From: Bacillota bacterium
Lineage (GTDB): Bacteria; Bacillota; Sulfobacillia; JAJYWN01; JAJZPE01
NCBI GenBank assembly: GCA_021787335.1
Contig: JAJYMC010000019.1
Span: forward strand, 60,861 to 124,860
DNA: 64,000 nucleotides
Direction of reading: 5' to 3'
Shown: positions 16,876-24,992 of the stretch, piece after piece
Layout: every line of letters starts with the position of its first letter
How positions within the stretch are numbered: position 1 is the stretch's first letter
Made by a program: the position numbers and the translations under genes
Notes under the pieces: model-generated
What the model was told of the DNA's origin: nothing
What the model saw: the letters and a program-made list of their open reading frames with translations, nothing else
The model's database searches: none

Positions 16876-17627
16876 ATGGCGACCGCCCTCTGGGCCATTC
16901 TAATGGCCCTGCTAACTGTGGCTATTGGGCTCTACATGAAAGCCACGCTCGGGCATTATCTCTTGGCCTCGGTTATCCTTTCCGCCCTGGGGGGCTATCT
17001 GATCGGCCTAGGGCCGCAGAGGCCCGTGTTAGTTGGGTATTTCGGTGCGGCGCTCTCGGTCTTGGTCTCCGCGCCCGTGCTGACGCTCGCCGGCATGCCG
17101 CTGATGCTCGGCATCCTCGAGTTTGTCATTCCCTCTGTGGCTGCCGCTCTGGCGAGCTGGCTGATCGTCAAGCGTCAGCTTACCGGCACTTCGAGCGCTG
17201 CGGCTGGGCCAAGTCTCGCCACAGGCCCGCGACGCAGGCTGAGCACTCTGGAACAGGTGCTCTACACTCTCGTCTCGGCCATCGGTGCCGCCTGGCTTTC
17301 ATCTTCGCGGCGGCTTACATAGAGGCTCTTAAGGGCAATCAGTGGTGGGTGATACTGGCGATTGGATCTGCCGGTGGTCTGGTCGTCGGCTGGACGACGG
17401 GCAGAGTCTGGCTTTCCATGCTCTTCTCAGTTGCCACCATGCTCACTTCCTTCGGGTCGGGTGCAGTCATCGTCGGCATGACCGGCGGCTTGAACAGCCA
17501 GGACCTCTTAGGCTTCGTGTTGATTTCGGTCATGTGCATCGGAGTGGGTGCAGCGGGGGGGTTCGCTGGGGAGAAGATAAGAGACCTCCGCTCCCGGCGA
17601 AAGGTCGACAGAGGCCCCGGCATCTGA
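16876..17627 (+). pseudogene. Polytopic membrane protein gene with a single-base frameshift
   Basis: The first frame (16876-17322) encodes about five hydrophobic segments from MATALWAILMALLTVAIGL onward and stops at TAG 17320. The next frame continues a membrane protein without a break in character (AFIFAAAYIEALKGNQWW to a C-terminal basic tail at 17627). The switch falls near 17290-17300 and is explained by one missing base. I do not recognise the family. Either the gene is a recent pseudogene or the base is a sequencing or assembly error. It follows the TPM gene by three bases and ends at a strong terminator. Confidence 0.6.
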
Positions 17628-17641
17628 GCGCGAATTATAGC

Positions 17642-17673
17642 AAAGCCCCCGCAACCGGCGTTGCGGGGGCTTT
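17642..17673. terminator. Strong bidirectional terminator
   Basis: AAAGCCCCCGCAAC (17642-17655) pairs perfectly with GTTGCGGGGGCTTT (17660-17673), 14-bp stem and CGGC loop, between convergent genes. Confidence 0.85.
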
Positions 17674-17709
17674 GAGTCTGTTCGGGGTCACTTGTCGGAA
17701 TGGGCCCGC

Positions 17710-18321
17710 TCATGGTCGGGGACCGGTCTGCAGTTCTCGCACGATGCGGCGTCCCATGGCCGAGAGCCTTTCCTGTATGCCCCGGTCCGAAATCAGCCTG
17801 TCCCCAAGCGAGTTCAGCCCGTAGTTTGACGGCACGATCTGCTCGAAGCTGACCAACGGCCGGCCTTGTCCGACAAGGTTCTTCAGGACCGCCTCCTGCG
17901 ACACGTCGCCCGTTCGGGTGCCGGCTGGCTCATAGACCGTCAGCGCCGCCACCTTGCCGTCGGGATTGCCTTCGATGCGAGGCTCATGACGGACGACCCC
18001 GTGGTAACGTTGCTGGAACGCCACCCACGTCGCCGGCGACAGGCCGCCGTAGGTGGGGATGAAGTAGACCAGGAGATCGCTCCGCAAAGCGGAGCGCCAG
18101 AGGTCCAGGACGTCATCTTCTATCGGACAATGGGGCGCCTTGCCCAGCAGGCATTCGTACTGGCATCCGTTGCAGGGGGTCACCTTGCGCCTGGAAATCT
18201 CAATGAGCTCGGTCCTGACTTCGGGCAGCTCTTTGGCAACCATCGAAAAGAGCTGTTGGGCCAGGTCGTGCAGGTTTCCACCAACTCTCGCGCTGAAGAC
18301 CAGGCCCAGCACGGTGGTCAC
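17710..18321 (-). CDS. Flavodoxin-fold NAD(P)H-dependent FMN reductase-like protein
   Basis: The N-terminus VLGLVFSARVGGNLHDLAQQL is the phosphate-binding loop of NADPH-dependent FMN reductase/flavodoxin proteins, followed by a cysteine motif CNGCQYEC and FIPTYGGLSPATWVAFQQRY. The Cys motif is like iron-sulfur flavoproteins, so FMN plus a metal centre is possible. The start is uncertain: GTG 18321 (after a run of G) or GTG 18312; the frame remains open to 18366, but that GTG abuts its ribosome site. The poly-C/G tract of ten at 18328-18337 is prone to length variation. It may be co-transcribed with the acyl-CoA dehydrogenase upstream. Confidence 0.65.
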   Translation of the reverse strand: MTTVLGLVFSARVGGNLHDLAQQLFSMVAKELPEVRTELIEISRRKVTPCNGCQYECLLGKAPHCPIEDDVLDLWRSALRSDLLVYFIPTYGGLSPATWVAFQQRYHGVVRHEPRIEGNPDGKVAALTVYEPAGTRTGDVSQEAVLKNLVGQGRPLVSFEQIVPSNYGLNSLGDRLISDRGIQERLSAMGRRIVRELQTGPRP

Positions 18322-18370
18322 GAACAGCCCCCCCCCGGCACGAGTTGCGCGACGCGGCGGCCTCACGCTC

Positions 18371-19537
18371 CTAGAACGCCGCCTGCCCGGTCAGGTCGCG
18401 GCCGACGATGAGCGAGTGGACCTCGTAGGCCCCCTCGTAGGTGTCGACGGTCTCCAGGTTGACCATGTGGCGGATGGCGTTGTACTCGGTGGTGATGCCG
18501 TTGGCCCCGAGCAGCTCGCGGTCCATCCGGGCGACCTCCAGGGAGCGCCGGACGTTCTCCCGCTTGGCCAGCGACACGTGGGCGTAGGTGAGCTTGCCGG
18601 CCGCCTTGATCTGACCGAGCCTGGCCGCCAGGAGCTGGCCACCGACGACCCGCGCCAGCATGTCGGTCAGGCGCTCCTGGGTCAGCTGCTTGGCCGCCAG
18701 GGGCTGGCCGAAGACGGTCCGCGTGGCCGTATAGTCGATGGCCTCTTTGAGGCAGTCCATGGCCGCCCCGACGACCCCCCAGGCGATGCCGTAGCGGGCC
18801 TCGGTCAGACAGCTCAGGGCGCTGCCCAGGCCCTTGACCCCCGGCAGGCGGCTCGCCTCGGGCACCTCGACCCCGTCCAGGTACAGCTCGGAGGTGATCG
18901 AGGCGCGCATCGAGACCTTGGTCTTCATGTCCTTGGTGGTGAAGCCCGGCTGGCCCTTCTCGACGAGGAACCCCTGGATCTGGCCGTCCTCATCCTTGGC
19001 CCAGACGACGGCCACGCCGGCCAGCGTGCCGTTGGTGATCCAGCGCTTGACCCCGCTCAACACCCAGCCCTTGTCGGTCTTCCGGGCCCGGGTGATCATC
19101 GCCCCGGGGTCGGAGCCGGCGTCGGGCTCGGTCAGGCCGTAGCAGCCGATGACCTTCCCGGCCGTCATCTGCGGCAGCCAGCGGCGGCGCTGCTCCTCGG
19201 TCCCGAACTTGTAGATGGCGAACATCGACAGGCTCGACTGGACCGAGGCGAAGCTGCGCAGGCCCGAGTCGCCGCGCTCCAGCTCCTGCATCATCAGCCC
19301 GTAGGCGATTGGAGAGAGGCCGGCCCCGCCGTACTCTTCGGGCAGGGTCGAGCCGAACAGCCCAAGCTCGGCCATCTTCGGGATGAGGGGCATCGGGAAC
19401 TCGCCCTTCAGCCAGGCCTCGCCGATGATCGGCTTGACCTCGCGGTCGACGAACTTACGGACGGTGTCGCGGACGGCCCGTTCGTCGGCGGAGAACATCT
19501 CGTCGATCAGATAGTAGTCCATCGGGTTGTTGGGCAC
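18371..19537 (-). CDS. Acyl-CoA dehydrogenase, glutaryl-CoA dehydrogenase-like
   Basis: A 388-residue flavoprotein closest in motif to GCDH: RSFASVQSSLSMFAI, GCYGLTEPDAGSDPG and the C-terminal NLETVDTYEGAYEVHSLIVGR with the catalytic Glu in TYEG. GCDH oxidises and, in some members, decarboxylates glutaryl-CoA; a non-decarboxylating or crotonyl/butyryl role is equally possible in a fermenting anaerobe. It lies directly after the 4-hydroxybutyryl-CoA dehydratase, which makes crotonyl-CoA, so the pair may act in sequence. GTG 19537 follows GAGGGGG with 8-base spacing and overlaps nothing essential; ATG 19522 is an alternative. Confidence 0.85.
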   Translation of the reverse strand: MPNNPMDYYLIDEMFSADERAVRDTVRKFVDREVKPIIGEAWLKGEFPMPLIPKMAELGLFGSTLPEEYGGAGLSPIAYGLMMQELERGDSGLRSFASVQSSLSMFAIYKFGTEEQRRRWLPQMTAGKVIGCYGLTEPDAGSDPGAMITRARKTDKGWVLSGVKRWITNGTLAGVAVVWAKDEDGQIQGFLVEKGQPGFTTKDMKTKVSMRASITSELYLDGVEVPEASRLPGVKGLGSALSCLTEARYGIAWGVVGAAMDCLKEAIDYTATRTVFGQPLAAKQLTQERLTDMLARVVGGQLLAARLGQIKAAGKLTYAHVSLAKRENVRRSLEVARMDRELLGANGITTEYNAIRHMVNLETVDTYEGAYEVHSLIVGRDLTGQAAF

Positions 19538-19551
19538 GGCTCGTTCCCCCT

Positions 19552-21000
19552 CTATTGCTTCGGGCTGGCCGCCAGGTCGTCGGCCAGCTTCTTCTTCTTC
19601 TCCATGTCGGCCTGGCGGGCGATGACCACCCGCATGGCCTGCGGCGAGCCGGCCCCATGGGCGGACTCGGTCCGGTAGGCCACCGCGGCCGAACCGACGG
19701 TCAGGTTCTCGACCAGCCGGAACATCCGCAGGCGGCACTCGGTGGTGACGCCGCTGACGCCCTTGAGGTACTTCTCGATGAGCGGCCCGGTCACCGGGTG
19801 GCGCAAATCGGCCTCGGACGGCATGGTGACCAGGAGCCCGCCGGCGATGTCCTCGGCCAGGCGGCCGATCTCATACGGGAAGCGGGTCGCGTTGAGCTTG
19901 CAGACGTTGGCCAGGAGCAGGTCGACGAGATAGGCCCCGGAGGCCGTCGCCCGGCCCTCGGCCGAGCAGGCCAGCCCGCAGGAGTAGAGGGTCTCGTTAA
20001 GGTGGATCATCTCGACCAGCTTGTCGCGGACGTGGCTGGCGTCCTTGACCCCGTTGTACTCGGCCAGCTTGGCGGCGGCGCCGATGAGGACGTCGCCGAC
20101 CCCCGCCTTGCACCCGCCGTAGCTCTGCCGGTGATAGGCGGCGAAGCGCTCGACGAGCATCCCCGAGAACTCGTGCTCGTGGTACATGAAGACGCGCTCC
20201 CAGGGGACGAAGACGTCGTCCAGGATGACCAGGCACTCCTGGGCGCCGTAGCGCGGGTTGCCGACATCCATGTCGCCGTCCTCGAGCTTGCGCGTGTCGG
20301 ACGACTGGCGGCCGAGGATGAAGGTCAGGCCGGGCGCGTCCGCCGGCACGGCGAAGGAGACGGCGTAGTCGGCGTCCTCCGGGCGCATGGCCATGGTCGG
20401 CATGACGATGATCTCGTGGGAGTTCAGGGCACCGGTCTGGTGGGCCTTGGCCCCGCGGACGACGATGCCGTCGGGTCGCTCCTCGACCACGTGGACGAAG
20501 AGGTCCGGGTCGTCCTGCTGGCTCGGCCGCTTGCCGCGGTCGCCCTTGACGTCGGTCATCGCCCCTTCGCAGACCAGGTCCTCGTCCTGGACGCGGCGGA
20601 GGAAGCGGTTGAAGCGCTCGTGGTACTGCGTGCCTTTGACCTTGTCGATCTCGAAGGTCACGCTGTCGAGGGCGTTCAGCGCGTCCATGCCCACGCAGCG
20701 CTGGAAGCAGGTGGCCGTCTTCTGGCCCAGAGCGCGCTGCATCTTGACCTTGGCGACGAGGTCGGCGGTGTTCTGATGGATGTGGGTGAAGCGGTTGACC
20801 GGTTTGCCGCTGAGGTGGGACGTGGCCGTGGCCAGCGCGGCGTGCTCCGGGTCGGCCGCCAGGGCGTAGGTTGCGGCCACCGCGTTCAGCGACGGCCGGA
20901 TCATCGGGTGGTCGGCCGGGTTCTCGACCTTCTTCCCGAAGACGTAGGCCTCCCGCTTCAGGCCGCGGATACTCTCGATGTATTCTTGCGGGGTTTTCGT
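19552..21000 (-). CDS. abfD: 4-Hydroxybutyryl-CoA dehydratase / vinylacetyl-CoA isomerase
   Basis: A FAD and [4Fe-4S] radical dehydratase converting 4-hydroxybutyryl-CoA to crotonyl-CoA. All cluster ligands known from the Clostridium enzyme are present (TATCFQRCVGMDAL and YHRQSYGGCKAGVGD), as are VRGAKAHQTGALNSHE and GGLLVTMPSEADLRHP. Family similarity extends upstream of the first ATG (20904) through 32 more codons (PQEYIESIRGLKREAY, FGKKVENPADHP) to 21000. No standard start codon is in frame there: the expected first codon is ACG, preceded by GGAAAGGA. Either ACG is used or mutated, or an extra C follows ATG 21010. Together with the dehydrogenase downstream it suggests 4-aminobutyrate or succinate metabolism. 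Confidence 0.9.
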   Translation of the reverse strand, partial: TKTPQEYIESIRGLKREAYVFGKKVENPADHPMIRPSLNAVAATYALAADPEHAALATATSHLSGKPVNRFTHIHQNTADLVAKVKMQRALGQKTATCFQRCVGMDALNALDSVTFEIDKVKGTQYHERFNRFLRRVQDEDLVCEGAMTDVKGDRGKRPSQQDDPDLFVHVVEERPDGIVVRGAKAHQTGALNSHEIIVMPTMAMRPEDADYAVSFAVPADAPGLTFILGRQSSDTRKLEDGDMDVGNPRYGAQECLVILDDVFVPWERVFMYHEHEFSGMLVERFAAYHRQSYGGCKAGVGDVLIGAAAKLAEYNGVKDASHVRDKLVEMIHLNETLYSCGLACSAEGRATASGAYLVDLLLANVCKLNATRFPYEIGRLAEDIAGGLLVTMPSEADLRHPVTGPLIEKYLKGVSGVTTECRLRMFRLVENLTVGSAAVAYRTESAHGAGSPQAMRVVIARQADMEKKKKLADDLAASPKQ

Positions 21001-21056
21001 GGTGGCTCATCCTTTCCGCGGGGTTGGTGAAGGCGAGCGGGGCGGCGAGTCAGAGG

Positions 21057-22538
21057 TCAGGGCAGGGTGATGAGGCTGCAGTTGCCGAGGCGGACCGGGG
21101 CGTGGGACCCGGGGTCCGCGCTGCCGCAGTTGTAGGCGATGGACCGCCCGTCGGGCGATAGCTGGAACTGCCCGGTGGGCATGTGGGTGAGGAAGCTGAC
21201 CCCGCCGGTGGCCGGGTCGTAGGCCCAGAGCTTGTACTCAGTGACCCAGATACCGTACCGCGGCCCTTCGATCTCGGTCGCGAAGTAGAGCTTGCCGGCC
21301 TCGGCCGACCAGGCGTAGCCCCGGATGATGCGGTAGTCGCCGAACCCGGGGTCGGGGATGAGCGCCGAGCGCCCGGTGCTCACGTCGATGAACTCGAAGC
21401 GGGAGATGGTCTTCTCGCCTTCAATGTGCGATGACCGGCGGACCCTGGCCGCGGTCTCCTGGGGGATGCGGGTGAATTCGACTTCGACCTTGACCGCTCC
21501 TGCGGGCGAGCGGGCCGGATGCTCGGTGAGGTCGATGATTTGGGCTTGGCCGGGGGTGCCGGAGGCGCCGGGGCCGGCCGCGTAGGAGAAGAGCGTCCAG
21601 TGGGAGTCTGGCACGACGCTGAGGTTGCCGACGGCGTCCTGCATCGAGGCCGGCTGCGGGCTCAGCTGAACAGCCTTGGCCAGCGTCCCGTTCTTGCGGA
21701 CGAGGGCCAGGGCCACCCCGCCCTGGTCGTGGACCAACGCGGCAAAGCGCTCGCCGTCGACCCAGCCAAGGAAGCGGGTGTCGGCCCGCAGCAGCCGGGT
21801 GTGCTCAAAAGCGATGACCTGCAGGTCCGCCTTGACCTCGCCGGTGACGGCGTCGACCCGAATGCGCCCGGCCACGGCGGTCGTCCCGTCGCGGCTGATG
21901 CTCTGGGCGGTGGTGTAGTCGAGGAAATACCAGACGCGGCCGTCCGGCTTGGCCTCGGGCTGCGGCCGGTAGTAGGCCAGGTTGACGAAATCGGGCCGGG
22001 GGAAGTCCGTCCGGGCTTCGTCACTGGCCCTCTTGACGGCCTCCTCGTAGCCGATGCGGATGTCCACCGGGTTGCCCTTGACGTCGGTCAGGACCACCCG
22101 CTTGACCTGCTTCGCGCCAAGGTTGCTCGGCCGGAGGACCTCGGGCCGCGCGTCCTTCGGCGGCGCCGGGTCAAACAGGTTAACCTCGGCGGCCTTCATC
22201 CAGTCGGATGGGTTCAGGTCCGGCGCGTCAGTGGTGACAGTCAGGGTCGAGTCGTCGAGGCGCATGCCGGTGACCTTCAACGGGATGACCCGCGGCAGGT
22301 TGATGACCAGGAGCGAGCCCTCGCCCATCCCGACGTAGGGCTTACCCAGATCGATCGGGGCGCCCTGAATGTCCTTCAGGCCGCTGGCCGCCACGGGCGA
22401 GTCCACGGCGGTCCACGTGATGGGTTTGTCCTGGCCGCCCGTGCGCTGGGAAAGGTTGCAGCCGCCCAGGGTAATGCCCGTGGCCAGCAGGAGGATGGTG
22501 AGTCGGAGGGTTGCCCCGCGGTGGGTGATGGTCTTCAT
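21057..22538 (-). CDS. Lipoprotein with propeller-like repeats
   Basis: A signal peptide (LRLTILLLATGITLGGC) ends in a lipobox, so the protein should be lipid-anchored outside the membrane. The following 470 residues are beta-rich. The C-terminal part has TolB/WD40-like segments (YAWSAEAGKLYFATEIEG, FQLSPDGRSIAYN). A central region (YEEAVKRASDEARTDFPRPD, GRVWYFLDY) may be an Ig or SbsA-like domain. No enzymatic motif is visible. It resembles the lipoprotein at 4224 in plan but not in detail. ATG 22538 with GGAGG-like sequence upstream fits. Confidence 0.7.
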   Translation of the reverse strand: MKTITHRGATLRLTILLLATGITLGGCNLSQRTGGQDKPITWTAVDSPVAASGLKDIQGAPIDLGKPYVGMGEGSLLVINLPRVIPLKVTGMRLDDSTLTVTTDAPDLNPSDWMKAAEVNLFDPAPPKDARPEVLRPSNLGAKQVKRVVLTDVKGNPVDIRIGYEEAVKRASDEARTDFPRPDFVNLAYYRPQPEAKPDGRVWYFLDYTTAQSISRDGTTAVAGRIRVDAVTGEVKADLQVIAFEHTRLLRADTRFLGWVDGERFAALVHDQGGVALALVRKNGTLAKAVQLSPQPASMQDAVGNLSVVPDSHWTLFSYAAGPGASGTPGQAQIIDLTEHPARSPAGAVKVEVEFTRIPQETAARVRRSSHIEGEKTISRFEFIDVSTGRSALIPDPGFGDYRIIRGYAWSAEAGKLYFATEIEGPRYGIWVTEYKLWAYDPATGGVSFLTHMPTGQFQLSPDGRSIAYNCGSADPGSHAPVRLGNCSLITLP

Positions 22539-22624
22539 TGGCTTCCTCCAGGTCGGCAGGGTGAGATTGCGCCACCCTGTCAGACGGGGCGGGCCGGGGC
22601 GAGGTTCCTACAGGCTGCGATGGC

Positions 22625-22699
22625 CTACCAAGCAGCGTGCTCCGTCCGGGTGATGATCTCGTCCTGGAGAGCGCGGGTCAGGTCGCAGAAATAATCGCT
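22625..22699 (-). pseudogene. 3' fragment of a small ORF next to the tnpB element
   Basis: Reading away from the element end, 24 codons give SDYFCDLTRALQDEIITRTE-HAAW then TAG. The composition is natural, and the frame begins exactly at the right end of the element. I read it as the C-terminal half of the ORF at 24129-24191, interrupted by insertion. If both halves are joined, the product would be about 42 residues (MDLDLMALAIKVMPDHIT plus this tail). The family is unknown. Confidence 0.35.
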
Positions 22700-22700
22700 T

Positions 22701-22885
22701 TGACATCCTCCCACCCATGAAGGGGTGGGACTCCTGGATGATTCCAGGCTGGTCGGCAGCTACCTCCGCCCAATCCGTTTCCGCCCGGGCTTCATGGGTG
22801 CTGCCATCGGGGCCAAGTCAGTGGCCCGCCCCGGCTACGTTCCCCTTGCGGGCCGCCGTACCGGGCGGCGGTCCTCACGGCTTAC
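22701..22885 (-). ncRNA. Candidate omega RNA (reRNA) of TnpB
   Basis: In TnpB elements the guide RNA scaffold covers the 3' end of tnpB and the right end, and the guide is copied from the flanking DNA. Here that region is about 180 bases, GC-rich and hairpin-rich, ending with the 8-bp stem at 22710-22731. The flank on the minus strand, beginning AAGCGATTATTTCTGCGACC, would be the guide. This is inferred from family biology; the 5' end is not visible. Confidence 0.4.
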
Positions 22886-23934
22886 GCCGCTGCCAGACCG
22901 CTAATCGCTTTCGAGATGTTCAGCGCCGCGATGGCGTCCGCGTGGCCGCAGTGCCCGCAGGTTTTGCACCGGAAGCGAATCCCCGAGCGGTTCTCCTTCG
23001 CCCTCGACCCGCAGGCGGGGCAGACCCGGCTGGTATTAGTGGGCACGGCCCACTCTACCTTGATGCCCGCAAGGTTAGCCTTGTAGGCGATGAAGCTCTG
23101 CAGGCGATGGAAGCTCCAGTTATGAAGGCTGCGGCCGCGGTCCCTGCGATCGCGCCTCCGCCGCAGCCGAATCCCCTCCAGGTCCTCCATCCGGATGGTG
23201 CCCACGCCACGGGCGAGGCACCAGTCCACGACGGCCTTGCTGATCCGGTGGTCCAGGTTGCGCATCCACCGCTGCTCCTTATCCTTCATGCGCTTGATGG
23301 CCCGCGGAGCTTTCGCCCGCCCCATCCTGCGCCGGAGGTTGGCCATGCGGCGCCGCACATAGGCCGCCTGGTCCCCGCTAAAGAACAGTGTTTCGCCTTC
23401 GCAGTTGGCAACAGCCAGGTTGCGCAGACCGAGGTCGATGCCCACCATCTTCGCCCCAGCCCTCGGCGCCGGCTTAACAGTGATAGACAAGGCCAGATAC
23501 CAACGTCCTCGCTGCTCATACAGTTTGGCGGCGCCCTGTTTGACGGCGGGGCCCAGTTGGGAGAGGATGGTGGTCTGCCGCTCGGTAGCGGCCACGGGTA
23601 CGCGGACCCGGCCTATATGGGTCGGAAAACTCGCCGTCCAAAAGCCCCCGGTCTTTGCCAGCCTCAGGCTCTGGTTATTAAAACAAGGCGGCAGAACCCG
23701 GAACCGCCCGACCCTCCGGGCGGCGGCCACGTCCCGCAGAGCCTGGCACACGACGACCGCAGGCATAGGAGCAGGCGCATAGTGCTTTGCCGTCTTGCTG
23801 GTCAGCCCGCGAGGGCGCCCGGCGGCGACAAGGCTGTTCGCCAGGGCCGTGGTCCGGGACGTCAGTTCCCGGTACAATCGCTGTTTAGCCAGTGTTGGGC
23901 GGTGTAGCTTCAGTCTCACGGTCAACGTCTGCAC
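22882..23934 (-). CDS. tnpB: RNA-guided endonuclease TnpB (IS605 OrfB family)
   Basis: A 350-residue TnpB. The RuvC triad is intact: Asp167 in GIDLGLRNLAV, Glu250 in RMEDLEGI, Asp333 in HADAIAALNI. The zinc finger CPACG and CKTCGHCG (Cys 305, 308, 323, 326) sits before the last aspartate, and a basic region lies around LRRRRDRRDRG. TnpB cuts DNA next to a short TAM using the element's own RNA and helps keep the element at its site. The GTG at 23934 follows GGGGAGGGGG; the frame is open to 24033 without a ribosome site. All catalytic residues are present, so activity is plausible. Confidence 0.9.
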   Translation of the reverse strand: MQTLTVRLKLHRPTLAKQRLYRELTSRTTALANSLVAAGRPRGLTSKTAKHYAPAPMPAVVVCQALRDVAAARRVGRFRVLPPCFNNQSLRLAKTGGFWTASFPTHIGRVRVPVAATERQTTILSQLGPAVKQGAAKLYEQRGRWYLALSITVKPAPRAGAKMVGIDLGLRNLAVANCEGETLFFSGDQAAYVRRRMANLRRRMGRAKAPRAIKRMKDKEQRWMRNLDHRISKAVVDWCLARGVGTIRMEDLEGIRLRRRRDRRDRGRSLHNWSFHRLQSFIAYKANLAGIKVEWAVPTNTSRVCPACGSRAKENRSGIRFRCKTCGHCGHADAIAALNISKAISGLAAA

Positions 23935-24128
23935 TTGGATATCACCCCCTCCCCTCCTGGGATTGGATGTGCTGCTCTGCGCTGACGTTTCTCGTGCTGC
24001 TGACGAAGTAGGACCGGGTCCAGATCGCGGCATCCGCCGGATGACCGGGAACTCACGGCGTATGCCAGTGGCTGGTCCGGCCCTTAACCCGGGGGGAGAC
24101 TCCTGCAGGAGCTACGCCTGCAGGGCAC

Positions 24129-24191
24129 TCACAAGTAGGTTATGTGATCGGGCATGACTTTAATGGCCAGGGCCATCAAGTCCAGGTCCAT
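24129..24191 (-). pseudogene. 5' part of a small ORF under a LexA-box promoter, interrupted by the tnpB element
   Basis: ATG 24191 is preceded by a perfect AGGAGG (24197-24202) at 5-base spacing. It encodes MDLDLMALAIKVMPDHITYL before a stop that falls just inside the transposon. The promoter and SOS box lie about 110 bases upstream. The missing C-terminus is probably the fragment at 22625-22699. It could instead be a complete 20-residue peptide. I recognise no family; SOS-induced small proteins often act on cell division or as toxins, but nothing here shows that. Confidence 0.4.
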
Positions 24192-24304
24192 AACAGCCTC
24201 CTGCGAAAGCTCCCGGCCGCCCGTCTTTTACCGGTTAGATGCGCGGCGCCACACGACTAATAGTTGACGAACGATCGCTTGTTTCTTACGGTATTTCCAC
24301 ATAC

Positions 24305-24333
24305 ACTCTAGCACGAACACACGTTCTGGTCAA
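24305..24333 (-). promoter_or_regulatory. LexA-controlled promoter (SOS box inside a sigma-A promoter)
   Basis: On the minus strand TTGACC (24328-24333), a 17-bp spacer and TAGAGT (24305-24310) form a good sigma-A promoter. The spacer holds AGAACGTGTGTTCG (24314-24327). This matches the Gram-positive LexA/DinR consensus CGAAC-RNRY-GTTYC, read on the other strand, at every defined position but one. Binding there would block RNA polymerase. Transcription would run leftward into the small ORF with AGGAGG. Confidence 0.6.
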
Positions 24334-24455
24334 GGGCGTGCGGACCCCATCCCTAAAACCGTGGGCTTGCTCGCCAGATCTGTACAACCGGCGACGCGTA
24401 CGACCAGTTCGTGGTGCTTGGCCAGCTGGCGCCAGGCCTTGCGCAGGGTTGTTCT
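24330..24455 (-). pseudogene. C-terminal fragment of an unidentified gene
   Basis: In the frame next to the activase frame, 41 codons (LRKAWRQLAKHHELVVRVAG and on to GMGSARP) end at TGA 24330-24332. The sequence looks like real protein, but I cannot name it. Its 5' end is lost where glycyl-radical activase homology stops (about 24454), so the two fragments appear to be joined by a deletion or assembly junction. Confidence 0.3.
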
Positions 24456-24992
24456 CGAGCAGCCGTCCGAGGAAAACCGGCTGCATCAAGGGTTCGCCGC
24501 CGCTGAAGGTGACCCCGCCACCGGACTCGTCGAAGAAGACCGAGTCCCGCTCGATCTCGGCCAGCACCTCGGCCGCCGAGACCTCCCGCCCGGCCATCTG
24601 CCTGGCCCCTTGGAGGCAGACCTCGGCGCAGATCCCGCACCGGCGGCACTTGACCCGGCTGACCGTCGAGCGTCCATCGACGATGACCGCCGCCCCGTTT
24701 GGGCAGACCTTCAGGCAATCGCCGCAGCCGGTGCACCGGTCGGCCCGGAACATCAGTTCCGGCCCGCCCTCGATGCCCTCCGGATTGTGGCACCAGCGAC
24801 AGCGCAGGGGGCAACCTTTGAAAAAGACCGTCACGCGGATGCCCGGCCCATCGCGGGTCGAGTAGCGCATGAGGTCAAAGATGCGGCCGTGGACGGCCTC
24901 GGCGTCGGTCATGGGGACGTGGTTCTACACGAGGCCGCGTCCTCCCTGTCGGCTGCCGGCCCCGACGCGCCATTTCCCGGGTGTGGCTCGCT

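Larger units (their letters stand above)
22701..24138 (-). mobile_element. IS200/IS605-type element carrying tnpB only
   Basis: The right end carries the typical subterminal hairpin (TCCCACCC 22710-22717 with GGGTGGGA 22724-22731) and reads GGAGGATGTCA at the boundary on the minus strand. The left end near 24138 is inferred from where a small ORF can be rejoined. A palindrome CTCCTGCAGGAG (24100-24111) lies inside the left end. No tnpA Y1 transposase is present, so movement would need TnpA in trans. The element is about 1.4 kb. The right boundary is fairly secure; the left one is inferred. Confidence 0.65.
24286..24912 (-). pseudogene. Glycyl-radical-enzyme activating protein, truncated
   Basis: Residues 1-153 are a clear PflA/BssD-type radical SAM activase: FDLMRYSTRDGPGIRVTVFF, cluster motif CPLRCRWC (Cys34, 38, 41), an inserted two-cluster ferredoxin domain (CTGCGDCLKVC and CRRCGICAEVC) and GGGVTFSGGEPLMQP. 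The family is about 300 residues long, but here homology stops after GRLLE (24454) and a random-looking frame runs on to 24286. The rest of the SAM barrel is missing, so activity is not expected. No glycyl radical enzyme gene is in the window. It starts 80 bases after the aldehyde oxidoreductase gene. Confidence 0.75.

Noticed and set aside
18140..21030. Long plus-strand frames (512 and 491 codons) opposite the acyl-CoA dehydrogenase and dehydratase genes
   Set aside because: Antisense shadows of two well-recognised enzymes; no start signals or homology.
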